Assembly (NCBI GenBank): GCA_043744255.1
Contig: JAYTVA010000038.1
Span: 1-26,635 of the forward strand
Direction: 5' to 3'
Source of the DNA: UKL13-2 sp043744255
GTDB taxonomy: Bacteria > Pseudomonadota > Gammaproteobacteria > Burkholderiales > Usitatibacteraceae
Length of the DNA stretch: 26,635 bases
The position numbers and the translations under genes are program-made. The notes below the pieces were generated by a model. That model saw only the letters and a program-made list of their open reading frames with translations, did not search any database and was not told the origin of the DNA. Of this stretch, positions 7,574 to 13,976 are shown piece by piece; position 1 is the stretch's first letter; the number at the start of each line of letters is the position of its first letter.

Positions 7574-7959
7574 CTAAGCTTACGGGCTTGGAATTTTCGT
7601 CATTTCTAGACTTCGAATGCAATTGCGAAATGCCGCTTGTGTGAAATAGAAATCAGGTGCCTAAGCGGAATAAAAATAAAAAATTACAACTTATGCATTA
7701 GCAGTCATTAGTACCCCGCTAAACATGGCTTCGAACCGCCGAAAGCCTTAACTGGTGCGGGATTCCAGTCGATTGCGGGTGTCTCCGATTTGAACTGCAA
7801 AATCGCGCCCGGGGCGATTTGCGGGGGTTATCCACGCGGCGTCGCGCATGAATGCAGGCAAGAAACTGTTCGTCCAATTGACCTATCGCGAGAGCCTGCG
7901 TGATTGAGATGCGCGGCGTGATCCGGCTTGTCCGCGCGCTCTCGACAGAAGGTTTGGCG
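7574..7959. other. Gene-poor, partly AT-rich region with an IS remnant
   Basis: No intact gene is supported. Bases 7600-7720 are AT-rich compared with the neighbours. An imperfect palindrome lies at 7797-7822 (GCAAAATCGC against GGCGATTTGC), just before a transposase fragment that begins at 7848. The palindrome may be part of the vanished element's 5' region. A minus-strand frame at 7719-7991 resembles nothing I know. Confidence 0.55.
7848..7910 (+). pseudogene. Decayed IS4-family (DUF4372-type) transposase fragment
   Basis: From the ATG at 7848 the frame reads MNAGKKLF followed directly by VQLTYRESLRD, then a stop at 7905. IS4-family transposases with an N-terminal DUF4372 domain begin with a similar MN.GK.LFAQL and, roughly 40 residues later, contain a FAQLTYRESLRDIE block. 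Here the two blocks are fused, as expected if recombination between the two FAQL-coding stretches deleted the part between. The next bases GATTGAGATG would restore the IE of RESLRDIE in another frame, so a small deletion also broke the frame. Only a stub remains and it cannot transpose. The identification rests on remembered family sequence. Confidence 0.6.
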
Positions 7960-8715
7960 TCAAGCGCTTCGTCGATTCCCAGGTTCAGCAATTGATTTCA
8001 GGAATGATTCCGTCTCCGTTGTAATTCGCTCCTGCAAGCTTCGAGCTTGGGCGCTCGGGCGCGCGAGCATGTGCGCGACCGAGTCGTGCTCGGGGCGGAG
8101 GACTGGCTTCCTGGCGTTGAAGAATAGCTCCCACAGTGCCTCATAAAACCCAGCAAGGAAGACCAGAAGTTGCTGGATCTCATTGATCTTGGCGTTTGCA
8201 AACAGGTCATCAGTTTCAGACTTCTCCGCAACCTGCTTGTGAGCGAAAACGCTGTGGCGGATCGGGCGAAAGCTTGCCACATAGATTCTTCGGTGGCCTT
8301 CCACATATTCGCGTAACCGGCGAAAGTCCTCATGAGTTGGATCGTGGGCAGCCTCAAGGTACGCATCTAGCCATTCATTCGCTTTGGTACTGTCGCGGCG
8401 TTTCCTAGCGGCCAGCGCGTCGCGCGAGAATATCGCCAAGTTATTCTGCCCAATTCGGATGACTCGATCAATGTTGTGCGTTTTTTGATCTTGATCGAAG
8501 ATGCGACCGAGCGTGATGAATGTTGCGGTCTGCAGCGCGCCGAGAGTTGTGTTCCAGAAGAGCGGCGCTTTGTTTAGGGCGGCATCAACACGCTCGTCTT
8601 TGGAAGCAACTTCGTGAACTGTGCGCCAGACATAGAAGCACTGGACAGCAGATTCGGTTTCGCGCCGAAATACTTCAAGTTCATTTTCAAACTCGGTGGA
8701 TGGGTCTGTCGGCAT
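7960..8715 (-). CDS. HEPN/AbiU2-like protein, putative RNase
   Basis: A 251-residue mostly helical protein. Two features point to the HEPN superfamily, AbiU2-like group. One is the N-terminal helical run CFYVWRTVHEVA, then APLFWNTTLGALQTATFITL and GRIFDQD. The other is the HEPN catalytic pattern RX4-6H, seen as RHSVFAH at residues 153-159. HEPN proteins are often metal-independent RNases in toxin-antitoxin and abortive-infection systems. The start at 8715 (MPTDPSTEF) lies 25 bases after the hicB stop. The open frame continues upstream to 8802, overlapping hicB, but those residues look like shadow sequence. The gene follows hicA and hicB on the same strand and is likely in their transcript, so it could act with them. 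A housekeeping role cannot be excluded. Confidence 0.72.
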   Translation of the reverse strand: MPTDPSTEFENELEVFRRETESAVQCFYVWRTVHEVASKDERVDAALNKAPLFWNTTLGALQTATFITLGRIFDQDQKTHNIDRVIRIGQNNLAIFSRDALAARKRRDSTKANEWLDAYLEAAHDPTHEDFRRLREYVEGHRRIYVASFRPIRHSVFAHKQVAEKSETDDLFANAKINEIQQLLVFLAGFYEALWELFFNARKPVLRPEHDSVAHMLARPSAQARSLQERITTETESFLKSIAEPGNRRSA

Positions 8716-8740
8716 GCGCTTATGACACCCGGTGCTCGAT

Positions 8741-9145
8741 CTATGCGGCGCGCCGCTTAATGGCGCGTCCGCTGGAGCGAGATGGTAGAGATGATTTTGC
8801 AACGCGGCGTCCCAAACCCTCGGCTACCAACGACACCACCAGCGTATTCAGTGACACGCCTTCGCTTTTTGCTTCGTCAACGAGTTGACGATGTAGCGAC
8901 TTGGGGACGCGCTGTACAAATCGACCACTCACGGAAGAGTACGGCACCGGTACAACATCATCGAATTCGATGGCAACTGCGAGCCAGTCGTCTAACGCTA
9001 GACGACCGTTCTCCACTGCTTTTTCTGGCGTAGCCCCGTCAGAGCGGCACCCCGGCAAATCGGGAAAAATTATCGCGTAGCCGCCGCCCTCTGCATCCGA
9101 CAAAGGCAATATCTCAAACGGGTATGTCAACGTAGTCTTTTTCAT
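8741..9145 (-). CDS. hicB: HicB-family antitoxin
   Basis: A 134-residue antitoxin. Residues 1-70 form the HicB-like partial RNase H fold, with FEILPLSDAEGGGYAIIFPD, LPGCRSDGATPEKAVEN and a following ALDDWLA helix; in this family that fold binds and covers the toxin. Residues 83-118 look like a ribbon-helix-helix DNA-binding domain (GRFVQRVPKSLHRQLVDEAK, then GVSLNTLVVSLVAEGL). This long form usually represses its own promoter. The tail is basic. The start overlaps the stop of hicA by ATGA (9142-9145), so the two are translated together in the usual toxin-first order. A HEPN gene follows 25 bases after the stop. Confidence 0.93.
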   Translation of the reverse strand: MKKTTLTYPFEILPLSDAEGGGYAIIFPDLPGCRSDGATPEKAVENGRLALDDWLAVAIEFDDVVPVPYSSVSGRFVQRVPKSLHRQLVDEAKSEGVSLNTLVVSLVAEGLGRRVAKSSLPSRSSGRAIKRRAA

Positions 9146-9378
9146 TCGCCGACTCCTTCTTCCACAAGTTTCACGAATTTCTTCACATAAATTGGTTTGA
9201 TCGGCCGCTTGCCTGGCACGCTCAGTTTCGCGCCATTTGGATGGCGAAAGACGGTATGGCTGCCAGACGGCTCACGCCATTGAATTTCACAGGCGTCTGC
9301 CACAGACTTAAGCGTCGCTATCCGCCAGTCGAGCGGATTGGCCTTCATTTGCGCAAGTGTTTTCTCCGAACGCGGCAT
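9142..9378 (-). CDS. hicA: HicA-family toxin, mRNA interferase
   Basis: A 78-residue double-stranded-RNA-binding-fold RNase toxin that cleaves mRNA when not bound by HicB. The catalytic motif GSHTVFRHP is present, with the key histidine at residue 41, followed by the usual KLSVPGKRPIKPIYVKKFVK strand-helix end. It is slightly longer at the N-terminus than short HicA proteins, which begin near the SVADACEIQW block. The ATG at 9378 lies six bases after a TATCAT -10-like box, so the mRNA may be leaderless. HicA is the first gene of hicA-hicB-HEPN. The catalytic residue is intact, so the toxin looks functional. Confidence 0.93.
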   Translation of the reverse strand: MPRSEKTLAQMKANPLDWRIATLKSVADACEIQWREPSGSHTVFRHPNGAKLSVPGKRPIKPIYVKKFVKLVEEGVGE

Positions 9379-9384
9379 GTTTGG

Positions 9385-9413
9385 ATGATACCGCCGACGA
9401 TACTACGCTGCAA
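9385..9413 (-). promoter_or_regulatory. hicA promoter, leaderless geometry
   Basis: On the minus strand TTGCAG (9408-9413), exactly 17 bases and TATCAT (9385-9390) precede the hicA ATG by six bases. Transcription would begin at or next to the start codon. Just upstream, around 9418-9431, two CAATTG-type repeats could be part of a HicB operator. Confidence 0.45.
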
Positions 9414-9588
9414 GCGACAATTGGCAATTGCGGGTTACATCCGGCATCAAGACCCTTCATGCGTTGCATGAATTTTCGCGGCAATGCGCGTGCCGGGCAG
9501 ACAGCCCTACGTTGGCGCGTCCGAACCCCGCGCTTTCCATTGCCGATCACACCACGACAGCACAAATGAAAAGTGCGATAATCCCAAG

Positions 9589-9616
9589 TTGTTGATTTTT
9601 CACGACTCTGTAGAAC
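9589..9616 (+). promoter_or_regulatory. Possible promoter of the yciB operon
   Basis: TTGTTG (9589-9594), 16 bases and TAGAAC (9611-9616) lie 27 bases upstream of the yciB ATG. Both boxes are partial matches to sigma-70 consensus. No strong ribosome site is visible before the start codon. Confidence 0.35.
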
Positions 9617-9643
9617 TGTTACCCCAAGGCCTGTCTCACCACG

Positions 9644-10246
9644 ATGAAGCTACTGTTCGATTTTTTTCCTGTTATTTTGATGTACGTGTCATTCCAATTT
9701 TTCGGGATTTACGTCGCGACTGGCGTGGCGATGGTGGCGTGCGTGGTGCAGGTGAGCTACCTGAAATTTCGGAAGGAGCCGATCAAACCGATGGTGTGGG
9801 TGACGGCGGGCGTGATTTTGGTGGCAGGCACGGCGACGATTTGGTTGAAGAACGAAATGTTCATTAAATGGAAGCCGACGATCATTTTTTCGATCATGGC
9901 GATGGGCATTGCGGTGATGCAGTACGGCTTCAAAAAAAATCCGATCGCGATGTTGTTTAACGACGCAATCCAAGCGCCTGAGCCAATCTGGAAAAAGCTG
10001 GCGCTGGCGTGGATTTTATTTTTGTTGTTTTCGGGCTGCCTGAATTTGTATTTTGTTTATTTCCAATCCACAAATGCGTGGATGAATTTTAAGACGTTTG
10101 GTGAAATGGGTTTGATGGTGGTTTTTATCATCGCGCAAATGTTTTGGCTGGCACCGTATTTGCCAAAAGACGATGACGAACAGCCAGCCATCACGGAACC
10201 AAATGTGGCAACCGAAGCCAAAAAACTTGTGAAAGCTGAACCCTAA
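9644..10246 (+). CDS. yciB: Inner-membrane protein YciB (septation protein A)
   Basis: A 200-residue polytopic inner-membrane protein of the YciB/IspZ family, linked in enterobacteria to cell-envelope synthesis and septation. The family N-terminus MKLLFDFFPVILMY is exact, and KPTIIFSIMAM, NDAIQAPEPIWKKLALAW and NLYFVYFQSTNAWMNFKTFG follow. About five membrane segments are visible, and the C-terminal tail (from about residue 176) is charged and variable. Codons are markedly T-rich (many TTT and ATT), as expected for a membrane protein. The stop overlaps the next start by one base (TAATG). It is the first gene of yciB-yciI-bolA, with a parvulin gene after, an order I recall as common in betaproteobacteria. 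Confidence 0.95.
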   Translation: MKLLFDFFPVILMYVSFQFFGIYVATGVAMVACVVQVSYLKFRKEPIKPMVWVTAGVILVAGTATIWLKNEMFIKWKPTIIFSIMAMGIAVMQYGFKKNPIAMLFNDAIQAPEPIWKKLALAWILFLLFSGCLNLYFVYFQSTNAWMNFKTFGEMGLMVVFIIAQMFWLAPYLPKDDDEQPAITEPNVATEAKKLVKAEP

Positions 10247-10548
10247 TGTTTTACGCGATTATTTGTGAAGAGTTGCCCGGCGCGTTGGAGCGCCGCATGG
10301 CGAATCGCCCCGCGCATTTGGAGCGCTTGAAAGCGTTGCAGGCCGAGGGGCGTTTGTTGCTGGCGGGGCCACACCCGGCGATTGATGCGGATGATCCGGG
10401 GCCAGCAGGTTTTACCGGCTCATTGATCGTCGCCGAATTCGCGTCACGCGAGGCCGCGATTGCTTGGGCGAGCGATGATCCGTTTAGCAAGGCTGGCGTG
10501 TACAGCAAGGTCACTGTGAAACCGTTCCGTAAAGTGTTGCCGAATTAA
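10246..10548 (+). CDS. YciI-family protein
   Basis: A 100-residue protein of the YciI family, a dimeric ferredoxin-like alpha-beta fold. The conserved pattern is present: FYAIICEE at the first strand, R..HLERL with the conserved His24, GRLLLAGP (35-42), a GSLIVAEF strand, then SDDPFSKAGVYSKVTVKPF. The His and Asp residues line a presumed active site in known structures, but no physiological reaction is agreed for most members. Its start codon shares a base with the yciB stop, so it is translationally coupled. bolA begins one base after its stop. Confidence 0.92.
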   Translation: MFYAIICEELPGALERRMANRPAHLERLKALQAEGRLLLAGPHPAIDADDPGPAGFTGSLIVAEFASREAAIAWASDDPFSKAGVYSKVTVKPFRKVLPN

Positions 10549-10549
10549 C

Positions 10550-10843
10550 ATGCTGTCCATTCGTGAACAAATTTCAAGTCGTCTGCAAGCGCTGCAACCA
10601 ATTCGCTTGGACGTTGTCGATGATTCCGCGCCCCATGCTGGACATGCGGGCGCCCAGTCACACGCCGCACGCCATGGGGCTGAGGTAACGAACGAAGGTA
10701 CGCATTTTGAAATTCACGTTGTGTCGTCCGCTTTTGAAGGCAAGCCGTTGTTGGCTCGTCACCGAATGATTTATGCATTGCTCGACGACCTGATGAAAAC
10801 CCGTATTCATGCGTTAAAGATCGACGCGCAAACCAGTTTGTAA
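10550..10843 (+). CDS. bolA: BolA-family protein
   Basis: A 97-residue protein of the BolA family, which works with monothiol glutaredoxins in iron-sulfur handling and in some bacteria acts as a transcription factor. The class II KH-like fold is shown by LQPIRLDVVDDS, a GTHFEIHVVSSAFEGKPLLA strand-loop stretch, and the signature RHRMIYALLDDLMKTRIHALKI with the invariant histidine of the HR pair and of IHAL. An insertion rich in His and Ala (HAGHAGAQSHAARH) sits in the variable loop, where extra histidines could bind metal. It starts two bases after the yciI stop and is followed by a parvulin gene after a 60-base gap. Confidence 0.92.
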   Translation: MLSIREQISSRLQALQPIRLDVVDDSAPHAGHAGAQSHAARHGAEVTNEGTHFEIHVVSSAFEGKPLLARHRMIYALLDDLMKTRIHALKIDAQTSL

Positions 10844-10903
10844 TTGCTTTTGTATTTTCCCATCCCACGTTTTACTTTCGCTTATTTTTGTTAAGGACCC
10901 ACC

Positions 10904-11731
10904 ATGCAATTGAAAATGAAAACTCTCGCCGTCGCACTCGCTACCGCCGCATCGTTGGCAGCCCCTGCCGTATTCGCGCAAGCCAAACCGGCTGCACCCG
11001 CCGCCGCGGCCGCCTCCACCAAATCGGCCAAGGTCAATGGCGTGACAATTCCCTCGGCGTATTTCGACGCGATGAATCGCGAGCGTGAAGCCGCCGGTCA
11101 GCCAGGTGGTGCCGAGGTGGGTGCTGCGATTAAGGACGAATTGGTCAACCGCGAAATCCTCGCGCAAGCCGCGAAGAAAAAAGGTCTTGATCGCGACGCA
11201 GCAGTGTCCGCACAAATGGATATGGCACGCCAAGCTGTGTTGATCCGCGCGTTCTTTGAAGATCATGTCAAAGCGAATCCGGTCACCGACGCCACGCTGA
11301 AGAGCGACTACGACAAGCAAGTGGCACTGATGGGCGACAAGGAATACAAAGCGCGCCATATTTTGGTCGAGACCGAAGCCGAAGCGACCGGCGTGATCGC
11401 CAGCCTCGGCAAGGGCGAGAGCTTTGAAAAGCTTGCGAAAGACAAAACCAAAGACACCGGCTCGAAAGATAACGGCGGCGATCTCGATTGGGGTCCTGCT
11501 GGTCGCTACGTGCCTGAGTTCGGCAACGCCCTCAAAGCGCTGAAAAAAGGCGAGACCACCAAGGCCGCTGTGAAGTCGCCGTTTGGCTTTCACGTGATTC
11601 GTCTTGATGATGTGCGCGACCTTAAAATTCCACCGTTCGCCGAAGTCAAAGACAACCTCAAGCAGCGCGCGCAGCAAGAACAAGTTGCGAAGCTGGTGCA
11701 GGAATTGCGTTCGAAAGCAGCAGTGGAGTAA
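10904..11731 (+). CDS. Periplasmic parvulin-type peptidyl-prolyl isomerase
   Basis: A 275-residue foldase that helps outer-membrane and periplasmic proteins fold by isomerising X-Pro bonds. A signal peptide is clear (MQLKMKTLAVALATAASLAA with likely cleavage at VFA|QA after residue 25). An alanine/proline-rich linker and a helical SurA/PpiC-type N domain follow. The parvulin domain spans about residues 147-238, with KARHILVETEAEA, SFEKLAKDKTKD, GGDLDWGPAGRYVPEFGNAL and KSPFGFHVIRLDD. A helical C-terminal part follows. The start at 10904 has AAGGA seven bases upstream. It is the last gene of the yciB operon, closed by a strong terminator about 28 bases downstream. A second start at 10916 is possible. 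Confidence 0.93.
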   Translation: MQLKMKTLAVALATAASLAAPAVFAQAKPAAPAAAAASTKSAKVNGVTIPSAYFDAMNREREAAGQPGGAEVGAAIKDELVNREILAQAAKKKGLDRDAAVSAQMDMARQAVLIRAFFEDHVKANPVTDATLKSDYDKQVALMGDKEYKARHILVETEAEATGVIASLGKGESFEKLAKDKTKDTGSKDNGGDLDWGPAGRYVPEFGNALKALKKGETTKAAVKSPFGFHVIRLDDVRDLKIPPFAEVKDNLKQRAQQEQVAKLVQELRSKAAVE

Positions 11732-11759
11732 GTCGATTCGCTGGCAGCAACGTATGCAT

Positions 11760-11796
11760 GAAACAGGGGCGGTGATTACCGCCCCTGTTTCTTTTC
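11760..11796 (+). terminator. Strong intrinsic terminator of the yciB operon
   Basis: A perfect 14-base-pair stem (11760-11773 with 11778-11791) has a four-base GATT loop and runs into TTTTC. The stem core is GGGGCGGT against ACCGCCCC. It stands 28 bases after the parvulin gene stop. Confidence 0.92.
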
Positions 11797-11821
11797 GGGT
11801 TGTGAATGTGCCGAGTACACG

Positions 11822-11893
11822 GTAGGGTGGGCAAAGCGCAGCGTGCCCACGCAATCGCACGTACGTGGGCACGCTACGCCTTGCCCACCCTAC
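11822..11893. repeat. REP-like inverted repeat, GTAGGGTGGGCA type
   Basis: Two 30-base arms (11822-11851 and 11864-11893) are inverted copies with only two mismatches, around a 12-base loop. The arm begins GTAGGGTGGGCA and ends GCGTGCCCACG. I recall this motif as a widely dispersed intergenic repeat in proteobacteria and other groups. Confidence 0.85.
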
Positions 11894-11922
11894 TTCCCAC
11901 AGGTGCCATCATTTTCGGTTTG

Positions 11923-12021
11923 GTAGGTCAGGTTGCGAAGCTACCTGACAGCGGTGGTCATATTGAGTCCGACGTTTCCCCTTGCACGAACAACCTCGGG
12001 TAGCTGCGCAACCCGACCTAC
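11923..12021. repeat. REP-like inverted repeat, GTAGGTCGGGTT type
   Basis: A 26-base arm at 11923-11948 (GTAGGTCAGGTTGCGAAGCT start) is matched by an inverted copy at 11996-12021 (GTAGGTCGGGTTGCGCAGCT on the minus strand). A few mismatches separate them. It is a second repeat family, unlike the one just upstream. Each arm also contains a short internal hairpin. Confidence 0.78.
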
Positions 12022-12126
12022 GGGTTACCTTGGGCGGTACGATCATTCTCGGGATTGTTATCGTAATCCAAAAAAACTTGCTTGCACAGGATTGCGCGAG
12101 GGTCCAAGTTCCATTAACGTGACCAC

Positions 12127-12504
12127 ATGACTACACAAATCCAAGTGCAATTCGCCAAGCCCGGCAACCCCTACCGACTCGAAGTATCGGTCTCGCCACT
12201 ACTCGCGCGCGAAGTGGCTGGCGTGGTGGAAGAATTCACCGCCAATTGGAGCAAGCCCGAAGAAGTTGATCGCGCCAAGGTCAACGATGCCATTGCTCTA
12301 ATTTTGACCGCCGATCACGATATTCACGGCGATCAGCGCCCCAGCGACATCGCGCGCAAACTTTCCTACGCGATTTGGAAACGGTTGGATCGCTATGTGA
12401 AAGTCACCGTCGAAGCGACTTACCTCGGCGAAAATCCTGACACGCATTTTGAGTTTGCGGAATCGCAATATGCGGAAGCGTATGGGGCGCGGTTTGAGAA
12501 CTGA
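12127..12504 (+). CDS. Hypothetical protein (125 aa)
   Basis: I do not recognise this protein. It is small, soluble and acidic, with no signal peptide or membrane segment. It opens with beta-like segments (MTTQIQVQFAKPGNPYRLEV), continues with a helix (LLAREVAGVVEEFTANW) and ends in a KVTVEATYLGENPDTHFEF segment rich in charged residues. Composition and codon use look like those of neighbouring real genes, and the frame has good base bias, which supports a coding call. No good ribosome site is seen before the ATG; a TTAACG about seven bases upstream is a poor -10. It stands alone between REP-like elements, facing a convergent pyrC. Confidence 0.68.
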   Translation: MTTQIQVQFAKPGNPYRLEVSVSPLLAREVAGVVEEFTANWSKPEEVDRAKVNDAIALILTADHDIHGDQRPSDIARKLSYAIWKRLDRYVKVTVEATYLGENPDTHFEFAESQYAEAYGARFEN

Positions 12505-12546
12505 CGCGGTGGTGGCTCCACTTCCAGAGCACCAATAAATGAATCA

Positions 12547-12676
12547 CCCTCATCCCAACCCTTCTCCCTCAGGAGAAGGGCTTTCACGGTCAATCGTCAC
12601 CAGCAAATCTTCGGCGGTTGTCGACGTCGAAGCACCGCAGGCTCCTTCTCCCGAGGGAGAAGGCGGGGGATGAGGG
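12547..12676. repeat. REP-like inverted repeat, CCCTCATCCC/GAGAAGG type
   Basis: A left part (12547-12580: CCCTCATCCC, then CCCTTCTCCCTC and GGAGAAGGG) and a right part (about 12642-12676: CCTTCTCCCGAGGGAGAAGG, then GGGGGATGAGGG) are inverted versions of each other. Each part is also a small hairpin. It lies between two convergent genes, where it might end transcription from both sides, though no T-run is present. Confidence 0.75.
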
Positions 12677-12735
12677 GGATTGATCCTTCGTCGATCTGGA
12701 AACGGCGTTGCCGATGACCGTAGGATGGATAGCCG

Positions 12736-13779
12736 CTACGCCATCCGCCAACCCAACGTCTCCCCTGCGCGCAAGGGAATAACCGGCGCGCCCGGGAAAG
12801 GCAATTCCTCTGGCACTTGCCACGATGATTTTTCTAATGTGATCGTGCCGGCATTACGCGGCAATCCATAAAAATCCGCGCCAAAAAAACTCGCGAATCC
12901 TTCCAACTTATCGAGCGCATTCACGCTCTCAAATGCGCTCGCGTACAACTCCATCGCGTGCAGCGCCGTGTAGCAACCAGCACATCCACAACTCGCCTCT
13001 TTGGTGTTCTTGGCGTGGGGCGCGCTGTCGGTGCCGAGAAAAAACTTTGCATTGCCACTCGTCGCGGCTTTCAACAGCGCCACGCGATGCTCCTCGCGCT
13101 TCAATACCGGCAGGCAGTAGTAATGTGGACGAATGCCGCCTTTGAAAATATCGTTGCGATTGAACAGCAGGTGATGCGCGGTGATGGTGGCGGCGACGTT
13201 TGCACCGGCAGCCGCCACGAACTCGACGGCGTTTGCGGTGGTGATGTGCTCCAGCACCATGCGCAATTTTGGAAATCGTTTTGTCAACGGCAGCAGATTT
13301 TTGTCGATGAAAACTTTTTCACGATCAAAAATATCTACGTTGCTGTCAGTCACTTCGCCGTGCAGCAACAACGGCAACCCCATCGCCTGCATAGCCTCAA
13401 ACACCGCGTCACACCTAGTGATTTCGGTTACGCCCGAATCAGAATTGGTGGTCGCACCGGCCGGGTAATATTTCACGGCGTGGACGAATCCGCTGTCTTT
13501 TGCGCGCTTGATTTCGTCTGGTGAGGTTTTGTCGGTTAAGTAAAGCGTCATCAACGGCGCAAATTTCACGCTACTACCCAGCTCGGTTTCGCAGGCGTCA
13601 AGAATACGTTGCCGATACAGCCGCGCTTCCTCTACCGTCCGCACTGGCGGCTTCAGATTCGGCATGATGATCGCGCGCGCGAATTGGCGTGCGGTATCGG
13701 GCAGCACCGCCTTAAGCGCATCGCCATCGCGCAGGTGCAGGTGCCAATCGTCGGGACGGGTGATGGTGAGAGTAGTCAT
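12736..13779 (-). CDS. pyrC: Dihydroorotase (class II)
   Basis: This zinc enzyme cyclises carbamoyl aspartate to dihydroorotate, the third step of pyrimidine synthesis. All metal and catalytic residues of the E. coli-type class are present: HxH at residues 13 and 15 (DWHLHLRDGD), the carbamylated Lys103 in HAVKYYPAGATTN, His140 in LLLHGEVTDS, His178 in LEHIT and Asp251 in FLGTDSAPH. The late GCAGCYTALHA stretch also fits. Length (347 residues) is as expected. The start at 13779 (MTTLTITRPDDW) matches the family; the open frame continues to 13851 without family character. A TATAAT lies six bases before this ATG, so the mRNA may be leaderless. It is divergent from the ABC transporter operon. 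Confidence 0.97.
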   Translation of the reverse strand: MTTLTITRPDDWHLHLRDGDALKAVLPDTARQFARAIIMPNLKPPVRTVEEARLYRQRILDACETELGSSVKFAPLMTLYLTDKTSPDEIKRAKDSGFVHAVKYYPAGATTNSDSGVTEITRCDAVFEAMQAMGLPLLLHGEVTDSNVDIFDREKVFIDKNLLPLTKRFPKLRMVLEHITTANAVEFVAAAGANVAATITAHHLLFNRNDIFKGGIRPHYYCLPVLKREEHRVALLKAATSGNAKFFLGTDSAPHAKNTKEASCGCAGCYTALHAMELYASAFESVNALDKLEGFASFFGADFYGLPRNAGTITLEKSSWQVPEELPFPGAPVIPLRAGETLGWRMA

Positions 13780-13785
13780 GATGGA

Positions 13786-13814
13786 ATTATAGGCGGTGTG
13801 GTTTCCAACGTCAG
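13786..13814 (-). promoter_or_regulatory. pyrC promoter, leaderless geometry
   Basis: On the minus strand CTGACG (13809-13814), 17 bases and a perfect TATAAT (13786-13791) precede the pyrC ATG by six bases (13780-13785). Transcription is expected to begin at the A of the ATG, leaving no room for a ribosome site. Confidence 0.6.
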
Positions 13815-13882
13815 GTGCTGACAGCGGTTTTTCCCGCATAGTGCGCGGCAAATGGATGTGTTCAAATCCGTAGCCTTGCCCG

Positions 13883-13888
13883 TATAAT
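13883..13888 (+). promoter_or_regulatory. -10 box for the ABC transporter operon
   Basis: A perfect TATAAT at 13883-13888 lies 88 bases before the substrate-binding-protein start. The expected -35 position holds only weak matches (GTTCAA or TTCAAA around 13860-13866). It leaves a leader of about 80 bases that contains the hairpin noted next. Confidence 0.5.
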
Positions 13889-13896
13889 TATTTCAT

Positions 13897-13927
13897 CGTC
13901 CGTTTGTCACCCCAGCGGGCGTTTTTT
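13897..13927 (+). terminator. Possible leader hairpin with T-run
   Basis: CGTCCG (13897-13902) can pair with CGGGCG (13916-13921), one pair being G-T, around a 13-base loop, followed directly by six T bases. It lies between the -10 box and the first gene of the ABC operon, where it could attenuate transcription. The stem is short, so this is tentative. Confidence 0.35.
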
Positions 13928-13976
13928 GTTGCGATATTCCTTCGGCAAACTGTTGGCAACCCACAAGGCCGCCTCA

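Larger units (their letters stand above)
11797..12126. other. Intergenic region filled by two REP-like elements
   Basis: No gene is supported here. Two different inverted-repeat elements, listed separately, take up most of it. The last 100 bases lead into a small plus-strand gene and show no clear promoter. Confidence 0.6.

Noticed and set aside
7829..7837. TTATCCACG, one mismatch from a DnaA box
   Set aside because: A single site without an AT-rich unwinding region or neighbouring origin genes is not evidence of an origin.
7719..7991. Minus-strand 90-aa frame between ocd and the HEPN gene
   Set aside because: No known motif; it overlaps the transposase remnant and the end of the HEPN gene, and looks like chance.
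10814..11872. Long minus-strand open frame (352 aa) over the parvulin gene
   Set aside because: It is antisense to a well-supported gene with signal peptide and parvulin domain; its His/Phe/Arg-rich composition is typical of a shadow frame.
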